Positions 8,247-17,412 of a DNA stretch of 63,242 nt are shown piece after piece; positions within the stretch are counted from its first letter, which is position 1; every line of letters begins with the position of its first letter. The translations under genes and the position numbers were made by a program. This stretch comes from Mesorhizobium alhagi CCNWXJ12-2 (GTDB taxonomy: Bacteria; Pseudomonadota; Alphaproteobacteria; Rhizobiales; Rhizobiaceae), in contig NZ_AHAM01000168.1 of the NCBI RefSeq assembly GCF_000236565.1, positions 1-63,242 on the forward strand. Reading direction: 5' to 3'. The notes under the pieces were generated by a model. The model worked only from the letters and a program-made list of their open reading frames with translations, was not told where the DNA came from and made no database searches.

Positions 8247-9775
8247 TAGGCGTTTTCCGTATCGAGTAGCCGGACCGGCGTCAGCAGCAGGATTTTCAGG
8301 TCGAACCAGAGCGACCAGTTCTCGATGTAGTAGAGGTCGTATTCGGTGCGCTTGCGGATCTTCTCGTCGGTATCCATCTCGCCGCGCCAGCCATTGATCT
8401 GGGCCCAGCCGGTCACGCCGGGTTTGACCCTGTGGCGGGCGAAATAGCCGTCGACCACCTCATTGTAGAGGAGGTTGTGCGACTGTGCTGCGATCGCATG
8501 CGGACGCGGGCCGACCAGCGACAGCGAGCCGAACAGGGCGTTGAAGAATTGCGGCAACTCGTCGATCGAGGTCTTGCGGATGATGCGGCCGACGCGGGTG
8601 ACGCGCGGATCGTTTTTGGTGACGGCCTGCTTCGCGCTGGGGTCCGACAGCTCAGTATACATGGAGCGGAACTTGTAGACCTCGATCACCTCATTGTTGA
8701 AGCCATGCCGCTTCTGCCGGAAGATCACCGGGCCCTTGCTATCGAGCTTTATTGCGATCGCCGTGATCAGCATTACCGGCGAAAAAAGGGCGATGCCGAC
8801 CAGGCTGAGCACGATGTCGAAAGCGCGCTTGGCGACCGAATCCCAGTCGTTGATCGGCTTGTCGAAAATGTCGAGCATCGGCACCGAGCCGATGTAGGAA
8901 TAGGAGCGGGGGCGGAACTGCAACTGGTTGGAATGCGCCGACAGGCGGATGTCGACCGGCAGCACCCAGAGCTTCTTGAGCAGCGCCAGAACCCGCGTCT
9001 CGGCTGTGATCGGCAGCGCCACGATCAGCATGTCGATGCGCGCGATGCGGGCGAATTCGATCAGTTCGGCGATGTTGCCGAGCTTCGGATATCCCGCGAC
9101 GATCGGCGGCGAGCGCTTGTCGTCGCGGTCGTCGAAGATGCCGCAGATGCGGATATCATTGTAGGGCTGCTGCTCGACCGAGCGGATCAGGGCTTCGGCG
9201 CTTTTGCCGCCGCCGACGATGACGGCGCGCCGCTCCATCGCGCCATTGCGCGCCCAGCGGCGGATCATGTTCGACAGCACCAGCCGTAGCCCGAAGATCA
9301 GTGCAAAGCCGATGACGAACCACCCGCCGAAGAGGAGGCGCGAAAAATCCTCCGAAACCTTCATGAAGAAGCCGGCCAGCGCCAGCAGCGCGAAAGCCCC
9401 TGACCAGACGAGCAATATGCGGCCGAGATTGCGCACCGGTCGCATCAGCGCCTGGACCTGATAGCAGTCGCTCAGTTCGAGCAGGATGATTGTGGCCAGC
9501 GACACGGCTGCGATGATCGCAGCATACTGCCAGAACAGGTGCGTGTTGAGGCCGACGCGGTAGGCGAACAGCACGAAGCCGGAGGCGAACAGCAGCGCGA
9601 ACTCGACGAGCCGCAGCACGCCGCTGACCATCACCGGAGACATGGTGTCGCGGCGATATTGCGACGCGACCTGGCGCGCGACCTTGTTCAGCCGGCCGGC
9701 GGGTTCTGCGCCCGCGCCGTCGAGTTTCCTCACCGCGTCCAGCGAAAAACGATTTGCCGGGTCGATCTCGTTCAT
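8243..9775 (-). CDS. Undecaprenyl-phosphate sugar phosphotransferase (WcaJ/PssY type)
   Basis: A 510-aa polyprenyl glycosylphosphotransferase that starts repeat-unit synthesis by placing a sugar-1-phosphate, probably glucose-1-phosphate, on undecaprenyl phosphate. Four N-terminal membrane segments (about residues 50-175) are followed by a nucleotide-binding-like domain (AVIVGGGKSAEALIRS). The C-terminal catalytic domain starts at KRAFDIVLSLVGIALFSP, with FRQKRHGF, the SIDELPQF acidic motif, SLVGPRPHA and KPGVTGWAQINGWRGE. Length and order match the undecaprenyl-phosphate glucose phosphotransferase group. It sits third in the export lipoprotein-glycosyltransferase-transferase-ligase operon. 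Confidence 0.93.
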   Translation of the reverse strand: MNEIDPANRFSLDAVRKLDGAGAEPAGRLNKVARQVASQYRRDTMSPVMVSGVLRLVEFALLFASGFVLFAYRVGLNTHLFWQYAAIIAAVSLATIILLELSDCYQVQALMRPVRNLGRILLVWSGAFALLALAGFFMKVSEDFSRLLFGGWFVIGFALIFGLRLVLSNMIRRWARNGAMERRAVIVGGGKSAEALIRSVEQQPYNDIRICGIFDDRDDKRSPPIVAGYPKLGNIAELIEFARIARIDMLIVALPITAETRVLALLKKLWVLPVDIRLSAHSNQLQFRPRSYSYIGSVPMLDIFDKPINDWDSVAKRAFDIVLSLVGIALFSPVMLITAIAIKLDSKGPVIFRQKRHGFNNEVIEVYKFRSMYTELSDPSAKQAVTKNDPRVTRVGRIIRKTSIDELPQFFNALFGSLSLVGPRPHAIAAQSHNLLYNEVVDGYFARHRVKPGVTGWAQINGWRGEMDTDEKIRKRTEYDLYYIENWSLWFDLKILLLTPVRLLDTENAY

Positions 9776-9863
9776 TTGACCATGATCCGTAGTTGCCGCA
9801 GCTTTAGCGAAGAGCAGCTAAGAAACCTTTTAGATCGATGGTCGCTTTGGATCGGTTTTCGGG

Positions 9864-10997
9864 TCAGCTTCTGCCCAGCGCGGCGAAATAGGCCTTCTCG
9901 ATCGCCGCCGCCATCACACCGGCGCCGAACCGCGCCTGAAGTTCGGCGGGGGTGGGCATCAGCATCCGGTAAGATGCCGGATCGGCCAGCGCCTCGGCCA
10001 TCTTTTCCGCGAGTTCGCCTGCGTCGGGGTAGACCAACGCCGGTGAGTTCTGCCCGAAAATCTCGGGAATGCCGCCGACCGCGGTCGCCACCATCGGCAG
10101 ACCGGCGGCCAGGGCTTCGAGGACGATATAGGGCATTGCCTCGGCGCGGGAGGGAACGACGATCAGCCTGCCCAGCGCGAAGGCGCGGCGCGCCGGCATC
10201 GGATCCAGGAACTTCACCCGGCTGGCGAATCCCAGCCGGCTGACCTCGGCCTTGTAGCGGGGCAGATCCTCGCCATCGCCGACCATCACCGCGCCGACTT
10301 CGCGGCCAAGCCGCTTTTCCACTTCCGGCAGTGCGGCGATGAACAGGTCCGGACCCTTCAGGTCGCGCATCATGCCGATATAGAGGAGGTCCGCGGCATC
10401 GGCCTCGGCTACGACCGGGTCGAATTCCGGCGCGGTGAGGCCGTTATAGACCAGGCTGTTGGCGACGTTTGGCGGCCCGATCTTGCGAATGAAGGTCCGC
10501 CGCTCATAGTCGGAGACGAACAGCAGGTGGTCGCTGAAGCGCTCCATCAGGCGTTCCAGCCCGAAGAACAGCTTTCCCGTCAGCGTGCCTTCGTCATAGT
10601 GAAGGCTGCCGCCATGCGGCGAATAAAGGCGGGCTACGCGAGACCTTGATACCCGCAACAGTGAGCCGAACATCCGTGCATAGACGCCGCCCTTGGCGCC
10701 GTGGCCGTGCAGAATGTCCGGCTTCAATTCCTTGATGATCCTGTAGGTTCGCCAGGCCGAGGCGATGTCGCCCGGCCCGACATGGCGCTGCATCGGCGTG
10801 CGCGATACGCCGAGCGCCAGCATCTCTTTCATCTGCGCAAACAGATGCTCCTCGAAATCGCCGCCGGTGGTCGAATCGCAAACGATGCCGACCGCGTGGC
10901 CTGCCGTCACCTGTGCCTGCGCCAGGTCGCGCACATGCCTGAAGATGCCGCCGACCGGTGAGCGGAAACAATGGACGATGCGCAATTTTTCAGTCAC
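9864..10997 (-). CDS. Family 4 glycosyltransferase
   Basis: A 377-aa GT-B glycosyltransferase. The N-terminal VHCFRSPVGGIFRHVRDLAQ is the acceptor-side glycine loop. The C-terminal half has LLYIGMMRDLKGPDLFIAAL and the nucleotide-sugar motif VVPSRAEAMPYIVLEALAAG, in which the E-x7-E pair is visible. GTG at 10997 is the start, 19 bp after the export lipoprotein stop. It is the only glycosyltransferase in this cluster besides the initiating transferase, so other repeat-unit transferases and the flippase must lie elsewhere. Confidence 0.9.
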   Translation of the reverse strand: MTEKLRIVHCFRSPVGGIFRHVRDLAQAQVTAGHAVGIVCDSTTGGDFEEHLFAQMKEMLALGVSRTPMQRHVGPGDIASAWRTYRIIKELKPDILHGHGAKGGVYARMFGSLLRVSRSRVARLYSPHGGSLHYDEGTLTGKLFFGLERLMERFSDHLLFVSDYERRTFIRKIGPPNVANSLVYNGLTAPEFDPVVAEADAADLLYIGMMRDLKGPDLFIAALPEVEKRLGREVGAVMVGDGEDLPRYKAEVSRLGFASRVKFLDPMPARRAFALGRLIVVPSRAEAMPYIVLEALAAGLPMVATAVGGIPEIFGQNSPALVYPDAGELAEKMAEALADPASYRMLMPTPAELQARFGAGVMAAAIEKAYFAALGRS

Positions 10998-11016
10998 GGT
11001 CGGCCCGCTGGCTGCA

Positions 11017-11580
11017 TCAGAAGAGGCGCTCGCGGACGAAGACGGTATCGCCGGGGAGAAGCGGGTCCGAGGTCAAAACCCGCCCGGTCATCACCTTGCC
11101 GTTGATGGTGCGGGTAATGTCGACGTTGGCCTGGTTGGCGCGCGGGGTGAAGCCGCCGGCGATTGCTACCGCCTGATGGGCCGTCAGGCCCGGCACGTAG
11201 GAATATTGTCCGGCAGCGCCCACTTCTCCCATGACGAAGATCGGACGGTAGCGGTCGACCTCGACTGAGACGTCTGGATCGCGCAAAAAGCCTTCGCGCA
11301 GCTTGGCGGCAAGGGCGGCCTCGACCTGCTGGGCAGTGTGCCCGCGCGCCGGCACCGATCCGACCAGCGGGAAGGCGATGTAGCCTGACTGGTCGACGGC
11401 ATAGGTGTTGGTCAGGCCTTCCTGCTCGAAGACGGTGACGCGGACGCGATCGCCCGCGCCGAGGATGTAGGGCTGATCCAGCACTTCGTGGAATGCGGCA
11501 GGCGCCGGCCGATAGCTCGAACATCCGGCGACCAGCAGTGCAACGGCAAGCGCGTGGAAGACGGGCAGGGGTCTTTTCAT
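11017..11580 (-). CDS. Polysaccharide export outer-membrane lipoprotein (Wza-like, short form)
   Basis: A 187-aa lipoprotein with signal sequence and lipobox LLVAGC (lipidated Cys20). The Poly_export domain begins at YILGAGDRVRVTVFEQEGLT and continues through DQSGYIAFPLVGSVPARG. A SLBB-type strand region follows at GEVGAAGQYSYVPGLT. It is about half the length of E. coli Wza and lacks the C-terminal transmembrane helix region, as in the short rhizobial type. It is first gene of the minus-strand operon and divergent from the co-polymerase gene, with which it should form the export path. Confidence 0.92.
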   Translation of the reverse strand: MKRPLPVFHALAVALLVAGCSSYRPAPAAFHEVLDQPYILGAGDRVRVTVFEQEGLTNTYAVDQSGYIAFPLVGSVPARGHTAQQVEAALAAKLREGFLRDPDVSVEVDRYRPIFVMGEVGAAGQYSYVPGLTAHQAVAIAGGFTPRANQANVDITRTINGKVMTGRVLTSDPLLPGDTVFVRERLF

Positions 11581-11846
11581 GGCCTTACACGTACCTTTGA
11601 CGAATCTTCCCCGGAGACTGGCGCCGGTAACCTTTGCTCGAAGCCGTTATCGTCCTGTTAGGGTTAATGGCCGGTAAAGGGTGCTTGTCCGGGACACATT
11701 GCAGGCGGGAATTGCGGCGTCCTTCCTTGCGGCGGGCACTCTCATTTGTCTGGGCGCTCTGGCGAGGCTACCCGCACCGCCGTCTTAACCCCTGAGTTAC
11801 CATACTTGTTTACGGTGCCTTCCGTTACGTCCCGGAGTAGGAATGC

Positions 11847-13991
11847 ATGTCAGGCGTCCAATCTACCGCCAGCGATGTCGATGTCGATCTGGGCCGGCTG
11901 TTTTCCAGCCTGGCGCGGAACTGGCTTCGCATACTGACCGCAACGCTCACCGTGACGGCGCTGGCCTTCGTTCTCGCATGGACGGCGACGCCGCATTACA
12001 ACGCCGAGACGCGCATTCTGATCGAGACGCGCGAATCCGTGTTCACGCGGCCGCAGGGCAGCAGCGAGAACGAGCGCCCGGTTCTCGACGAGGAGGGCGT
12101 CACCAGCCAGGTCGAGGTGATCTCGTCGACCGACATATTGAAGCAGGTGGCGAAGGAACTTGACCTTGCAAATCTGCCGGAATTCGACCCGGCCTTGAAC
12201 ATGTCGCTGGTCGGCAGGCTCATGGTCATAGTCGGGCTGAAGAGCGACCCGGCCGAGGTGCCGCCCGAGGAGCGGGTGCTCAAGGCGATGCGGGAAAAGC
12301 TCGTGGTCTACCGTGTCGAGAATTCGCGCGTCATCGTCATCGAATTCTCGTCCGAGGAGCCGAAGCTTGCGGCCGCCGTGCCGAACGCCGTCGCCGACGC
12401 CTATCTGGCGGTCAGCCGCGACGCCAAGCTGCAGTCCAACTCGGCCGCGACCGACTGGCTCGAGCCTGAAATCGCCCATTTGAGCAGGCGCGTGAAGGAG
12501 GCGGAAGCACGCGTCGCTGAATTCCGTTCGCAATCCGACCTGCTGGTCGGCCAGAACAATTCGGTGCTGGCCACACAGCAGCTCTCCGAACTCTCGACCG
12601 AACTGTCGCGCGTGCGCGCCAGCCGTGGTGCGGCCGAAGCGACCGCGCAGGCGGTCCGGATCGCGCTCGAGAGCGGCGGCTCGCTTGAGGCATTTCCGGA
12701 AGTGCTTTCCTCCAGCCTGATCCAGCGGCTGCGCGAACGGCAGGTGCAGCTTCAGGCCGACATTGCCGACCTGTCCACCACGCTGCTCGACAATCACCCC
12801 CGCATCAGGGCGCTGCGGTCGCAGCTTGCCGATCTTGACCGGCAGATCCGCCAGGAAGCGGAAAACGTGCTGAAGGGGCTTTCGGCCGAGGCCAAGACCG
12901 CGCAGGCGCGCGAGCAGCAGCTTGTAGCCGATTTGAACACGCTGAAGGCCGAATCCTCGCGTGCCGGGGAGGAAGAGGTCGAGCTCCGGGCGCTGGAGCG
13001 CGAAGCCGCAGCGCAGCGCGAACTGCTGGAGTCCTATCTTACCCGCTATCGCGAGGCGTCGTCGCGTCGCGACGGCAACTATCTGCCGGCCGATGCGCGG
13101 GTGTTTTCGCGCGCAATCGCGCCGTCGGAGCCGTATTTTCCGAAGATTCTTCCGATCGTGATCGCGAGCTTCGTCGCCTCGCTGATGGTCATGGCGGTGA
13201 TCACTCTGCTGCAGGAGCTGTTTTCGGGACGCGCGATGCGCCCGGCTTCCGGCGCGCGCTTCGCACCGGTCGAAGAGGTGGCGATGCCGGTTCCGGCCGA
13301 ACCGGCAGTGGCCGTTGCCGAGCACGTTGAGCCGCAGTCGGTTGTTGGCGATTTCGAACCGGAGCCTGAGCCGGAGCCGCAGCCCGTTACGGGACTCGGC
13401 GAGATTGATATAGCGGGTGCAGCCGAAAAGCTGATCGCTGGCGGCGCGACGCGGGCGTTGTTCATTTCGCCCGAGGGCGACGAGGCGGCGGCGACCGCCG
13501 TGCTGGTCGCACGTGAAGTCGCGGATGCCGGCCTGCGGGTGCTGCTGCTCGACCTGACGGCTTCGGGAGCCGCGTCGCGGCCGATGCTCGACAGCGGCCG
13601 CTTCCCTGGCATCACCAATCTGCTCGCCTCCGAGGCGCAGTTCACCGACGTGATCCACGCCGACCACTATTCCGATTGCCACATCATTCCCGTCGGGACC
13701 GCCGATCCGGTGCACGCCATGCGCGCCGCCGACCGGCTGCCGATCATCCTGGAATCGCTGACCACAGCCTATGATGTCGTGATCGTCGAATGCGGCCCCG
13801 CCGACGCCGCCAGCATAGGGCGGCTGGTGGCGGAAGGAACGGAGATACTGGTCTCCGTCTTGTCGCCGGCCGACGAGGTGCTGGCTGCCCGCGACGACCT
13901 TGAGGCCGGCGGCTACGGTAGCCCGACGCTGGTCACGCCCGAGGGGAGCGAGAGCCCGATGTCGCCGGTTCCGGGGCGCAGCGCCGCCTAG
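11847..13991 (+). CDS. Wzz/ExoP-type polysaccharide co-polymerase with degenerate kinase-like domain
   Basis: A 714-aa inner-membrane protein. TM1 lies near residues 28-48, followed by a periplasmic Wzz domain and long coiled coil (about 200-400), the PSEPYFPK proline motif and TM2 (about 432-455). An acidic Pro/Glu linker follows, then a cytoplasmic domain shaped like a BY-kinase ATPase from about 520. That domain has no P-loop: SPEGDEAAATA stands where GxxxxGKT is expected, VLLLDLTAS replaces the Walker A' site, and VIVECGPAD replaces Walker B. No C-terminal tyrosine cluster exists. ATG at 11847 has AGGA upstream. It probably controls chain length without kinase activity. Confidence 0.9.
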   Translation: MSGVQSTASDVDVDLGRLFSSLARNWLRILTATLTVTALAFVLAWTATPHYNAETRILIETRESVFTRPQGSSENERPVLDEEGVTSQVEVISSTDILKQVAKELDLANLPEFDPALNMSLVGRLMVIVGLKSDPAEVPPEERVLKAMREKLVVYRVENSRVIVIEFSSEEPKLAAAVPNAVADAYLAVSRDAKLQSNSAATDWLEPEIAHLSRRVKEAEARVAEFRSQSDLLVGQNNSVLATQQLSELSTELSRVRASRGAAEATAQAVRIALESGGSLEAFPEVLSSSLIQRLRERQVQLQADIADLSTTLLDNHPRIRALRSQLADLDRQIRQEAENVLKGLSAEAKTAQAREQQLVADLNTLKAESSRAGEEEVELRALEREAAAQRELLESYLTRYREASSRRDGNYLPADARVFSRAIAPSEPYFPKILPIVIASFVASLMVMAVITLLQELFSGRAMRPASGARFAPVEEVAMPVPAEPAVAVAEHVEPQSVVGDFEPEPEPEPQPVTGLGEIDIAGAAEKLIAGGATRALFISPEGDEAAATAVLVAREVADAGLRVLLLDLTASGAASRPMLDSGRFPGITNLLASEAQFTDVIHADHYSDCHIIPVGTADPVHAMRAADRLPIILESLTTAYDVVIVECGPADAASIGRLVAEGTEILVSVLSPADEVLAARDDLEAGGYGSPTLVTPEGSESPMSPVPGRSAA

Positions 13992-15205
13992 TCGTCAGCG
14001 GAAGGCGACGCCGGCTGTCCCGCAGCCTTCCTGCGCAGAGCCTTGGTCAGCTTCCAGATCAGTGGGCTTGTCTTGACGAAGGCCTTCAGGCGCGCCTTGA
14101 TCCGCATCGGGGCCGCGAAGGCGCGCCCCTTCACCGTCAGCGGTACGACCACGTCCATGTGGCGTGTCTCGATATCGCACCAGAGCCGCTTGTAGGGCTC
14201 GTCGCCGACGCTGAAATCATAGACCGCAAAGCCGAGCTCACAGGCCTCGCGTATATTGTCGAAGAACAGAAAATCACCGGGGCTGGCATGCGCCAGCTCG
14301 TCTTCGGCGATAGCGCCGAACTCGCAGATCAGGCGCTTTCCCGAGCGGCTGGAGCCGGTGACCGCGCGCAACCTGCCGTCGACCTCCAGCCCGTGCAGCA
14401 CGAAAGGGGGCGGTGCGGCGGCGAGCGCGTCGGCGAACAGCGCGCGGAAGAACACCTGCACCTTGGCGTCGCCGAAGACGTTGCCGATGCCGGCGCGGCG
14501 GAACCGGTCTTCCTTCATGATAAAGAAGGCGTCGAACATGCGTTCCACCTCGGCGGGGGAGGTCGCTTCGACGCGCCTGAAGCCGCCCGCTGCCTCGAAT
14601 TTGCGCGTCTGCGAGCGGTGCTTCTTGCGCTTCCTCTTGCCGCTCGCCCGGTCGAGCAGCGCCTCGAAGCCGCCGTCGAGGCAGACGGCTAGCGACAGAT
14701 TGGGGCTGGGGTAATGAGGCAGCGCCAGCAGCGGGTTGGCCAGGCCCTCGAAGTCGGGGAGCAGGCGCTCCAGCGCAATGATATCGATGTCGGGTCGTGT
14801 CCGGCCGATCTCGGCCGTCAGCGCGTGCATCTCCGCTCCGCCGGCTGTCGCCAGCCAGGACGGGTCTGCGGCGGCAAAATTGCCGTTGGCGTGCGAGCCG
14901 CCCATGAAGCGGGCAATCCGCACCGGCCCGGCGCGCACGATTTCGAGTGCCAGCGCAAATACCGGACGGCCGCTGGAGAAAACCGTCGCAACGACGTGAT
15001 CTACCTCGGCTTTCGCCGTCCATGTAGCAGCCCATTCCGGGCTCTGCGCGGGTGCGAAGACGCTCGTCCGGCAAAGCTCCGCGTATTGTCCGAGGATTTC
15101 CGGCGTGGCGCTGGCCACCATGATGGAACAGGCCGGGGCGGCCGTCTCGCGGCTGGATGAGGCCACGGCCCTCTTGGCGCCAATTGACCGGGCCGCGTCA
15201 ACCAT
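13988..15205 (-). CDS. CelD/BcsL-type GNAT acetyltransferase
   Basis: A 405-aa protein with the Acetyltransf_6 (CelD-like) fold. The GNAT core runs from about residue 195: RASGKRKRKKHRSQTRKFEA, then RMFDAFFIMKEDRF, then LHGLEVDGRLRAVTGSS and AHASPGDFLFFDNIREACE, ending with DFSVGDEPYKRLWCD. Such proteins often lie in exopolysaccharide or cellulose clusters and are thought to acylate sugars. Start is ATG 15205; an internal ATG near residue 29 is possible. It converges on the co-polymerase gene, sharing CTAG as both stops. Substrate unknown. Confidence 0.8.
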   Translation of the reverse strand: MVDAARSIGAKRAVASSSRETAAPACSIMVASATPEILGQYAELCRTSVFAPAQSPEWAATWTAKAEVDHVVATVFSSGRPVFALALEIVRAGPVRIARFMGGSHANGNFAAADPSWLATAGGAEMHALTAEIGRTRPDIDIIALERLLPDFEGLANPLLALPHYPSPNLSLAVCLDGGFEALLDRASGKRKRKKHRSQTRKFEAAGGFRRVEATSPAEVERMFDAFFIMKEDRFRRAGIGNVFGDAKVQVFFRALFADALAAAPPPFVLHGLEVDGRLRAVTGSSRSGKRLICEFGAIAEDELAHASPGDFLFFDNIREACELGFAVYDFSVGDEPYKRLWCDIETRHMDVVVPLTVKGRAFAAPMRIKARLKAFVKTSPLIWKLTKALRRKAAGQPASPSADD

Positions 15206-15473
15206 CCTTCAATCCTTCGGGCGCAAGCATTGCCCCGTGGGGCTTCGCGTCACAGCGTTCCATTGATGGGACGAGAATAGCCGCAAAAAGTGAAGGAATG
15301 ATCGACGGGGCGAGGCGATCCGCAAACTGCCTCAACGTGCCGGGTTTACCGGATTGGCGCCCCTGGCCAGGTCGGGCGTCGGGCGGCGTCGCTCGCCAAC
15401 GCTGGCAAGATGGTGGTGACGGTCTGACGAGCCTAAATTCCACTGATGGTGGAAACCGGCATTTGCTCGGGCG

Positions 15474-16895
15474 TTAGCCAGGCGAGCGTGGGTCGATCGG
15501 CGTGCCGGAACGCAAATCAAGGATGAGTTCGAGCGCGCGCGCTCCCGCGAGGACACTCCCCTCGGCACGCGCCGGGCCGACGATCTGTAGCCCGACCGGG
15601 CGTCCATCGCCGGTGAATCCGCAGGGAAGACTGAGCGCTGGCGAAGTCGTCAACGTGATCGCGTATGCAATCGCCAGCCACTCGACATAATTCGAGAAGG
15701 TGTAGCCGGCACACTCGTTGACGTACCGCTCGCTCGCGGGATAGGCGGCAACGATGGTCGCCGGACAAAGAAGCAGGTCATAGGTGTCGAAAAAGGCGCT
15801 CATCCTGCGGAACATCGCGGCGCGATTATTTTCCGCTCGAACAACATCTTGCATGGAGTAGCTGAGGCCCTTCTCGATATTCCAGACGACTTCCGGCTTC
15901 ATCTTGTCTCGATGGCGTTCCAGAAGCCCCGCATAATTCGTGGCGAAGGACAGGCCCCGCAGAACCTGGAATGTATCGTGAGCCTCGGAAAGATCGGGCT
16001 GCGCCTCCTCCACAACGACGCCGATCTCGCCAAAACGTGCGGCTGCTGTACGGCAGATCGCGGCCACCTCCGGGTCCACCGGCGTGATGCCAAGATCGGC
16101 GGAGAAGGCAATTCGGGTAGGCCGCCAGCCGGAGCGCGCAGCAGCAAGGAAGTTTTCGGTTCTCGGCAACGACATAGGGTCCTCAGGATTGTCGCCCGTC
16201 ATGGCGTCGAGAAGCAGGGCCGTGTCTTCGACCGAACGAGCCATCGGCCCGCTGACGCTAAGCAGGCGATCGATTGTGGCTCCCGGACTGCTGGCAACGC
16301 GGCCGGGACTTGGCCGCAGTCCCACCACGCCGCAGAAGCTTGCGGGATTGCGCAAGCTGCCGCCAAGGTCGGAGCCCTGCGCCACCCAGGCCATGCCGGT
16401 CGCAAGCGCGACCGCTGCCCCGCCCGACGAACCCGCTGCGGACAGGTTTGTGTTCCAGGGATTCAGTGTCACGCCGAAGACATCGTTGAATGTGTTGGCT
16501 CCGGCGCCAAATTCCGGCGTGTTCGACTTTGCGTAAATGACGCCGCCTTCAGCCTCTATCGTCTCGGCGAGAATATCGGATGTCTGGGGAACGTGATCGG
16601 CGAAGATGGTCGAGCCGTGGGTGGTGCGCACACCGGCCACGTCCGTCAGGTCCTTGATGGGGACCGGCAATCCCGCCAAACGGCCGCGGCTGCCGAGGGG
16701 GCGTTGCATCAGCCGGCGGGCTTGATCGCGGGCTCGGTCGAAGCAGAGGGTGGGAAGTGCGTTGACGGCGCCGTCGACAGTCGCCGCGCGAGTCTCGAGC
16801 GCATCGAGGCAATCGAGCGGCGTCACTTCGCCCCGATTCAGCAGATCGACGATGTCGCAGGCTGACCTGGCCGTCAGTTCCATATATCCGCCCAT
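15474..16895 (-). CDS. Amidase signature family protein
   Basis: A 473-aa amidase with the Ser-cisSer-Lys catalytic set. Lys is in GLPVPIKDLTD (about residue 82), cis-Ser in AGSSGGAAVALATGM and nucleophile Ser in GSDLGGSLRNPASFCG. Full family length. It is not GatA: no gatB or gatC lies nearby, and the C-terminal part resembles catabolic amidases. ATG 16895 has AGAGGA 7 bp upstream; a second ATG lies four codons in. No operon partner is visible, and the substrate amide cannot be inferred. Confidence 0.88.
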   Translation of the reverse strand: MGGYMELTARSACDIVDLLNRGEVTPLDCLDALETRAATVDGAVNALPTLCFDRARDQARRLMQRPLGSRGRLAGLPVPIKDLTDVAGVRTTHGSTIFADHVPQTSDILAETIEAEGGVIYAKSNTPEFGAGANTFNDVFGVTLNPWNTNLSAAGSSGGAAVALATGMAWVAQGSDLGGSLRNPASFCGVVGLRPSPGRVASSPGATIDRLLSVSGPMARSVEDTALLLDAMTGDNPEDPMSLPRTENFLAAARSGWRPTRIAFSADLGITPVDPEVAAICRTAAARFGEIGVVVEEAQPDLSEAHDTFQVLRGLSFATNYAGLLERHRDKMKPEVVWNIEKGLSYSMQDVVRAENNRAAMFRRMSAFFDTYDLLLCPATIVAAYPASERYVNECAGYTFSNYVEWLAIAYAITLTTSPALSLPCGFTGDGRPVGLQIVGPARAEGSVLAGARALELILDLRSGTPIDPRSPG

Positions 16896-17030
16896 GCCGA
16901 TCCTCTGTTCGCCTAGAGATAAGGCAGCTTACGCATCTTCCGCACGGGGTCCAATCGGAGTCTCGTTGAACAGGGGTAGTCGGCAGGACATCGGCGTCGG
17001 ACAGTGAGTATCCGCTGACCGTCGCTGCCC

Positions 17031-17246
17031 TTATCGCTCCGCCTTCGGCGGAAGGACCATCCATTTGATGATCGCCATGGCCGGCAGGATCCAGAGGAGC
17101 CCGGTCACCAGGAAGAAGACGAAATGCGTCAAAGGCCCGGATTCGGCTAGCTGCGCCACCGCCACCGCCGTCGCAACCAGCGCATAGACGATCACCAGCA
17201 GGATCAGCAGGACTGTTCCGATAAGTTTCTTCAGGCGGACGGGCAT
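17031..17246 (-). CDS. DUF2842 small membrane protein
   Basis: A 71-aa protein matching the alphaproteobacterial DUF2842 family: a positively charged start MPVRLKKLIGT, one membrane segment (about 10-32), then LTHFVFFLVTGLLWILPAM and the KWMVLPPKAER tail. Two transmembrane helices are predicted. It is divergent from ctaA, with 166 bp between the starts, an arrangement seen in many Rhizobiales. Function unknown. Confidence 0.8.
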   Translation of the reverse strand: MPVRLKKLIGTVLLILLVIVYALVATAVAVAQLAESGPLTHFVFFLVTGLLWILPAMAIIKWMVLPPKAER

Positions 17247-17412
17247 GTTTTCGGTCTCTCTGCCGGGTTCGCAATAAGACCTCTCAGGCCCGCGCACAAG
17301 CCGGCGGCGGCCTCCCGCGCCCGGCGCGACGGCGTGCCGCGCCCGGCAAAGCCTTGAAAGCGCCGCGCCGTTGGTCCACCACTCGGCCGAAAACATTCCG
17401 GAAATGGGCTCG

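Noticed and set aside
15206-15473. Possible small gene between acetyltransferase and amidase
   Set aside because: Short frames exist on both strands but are Pro/Arg-rich without ribosome sites or recognisable features.
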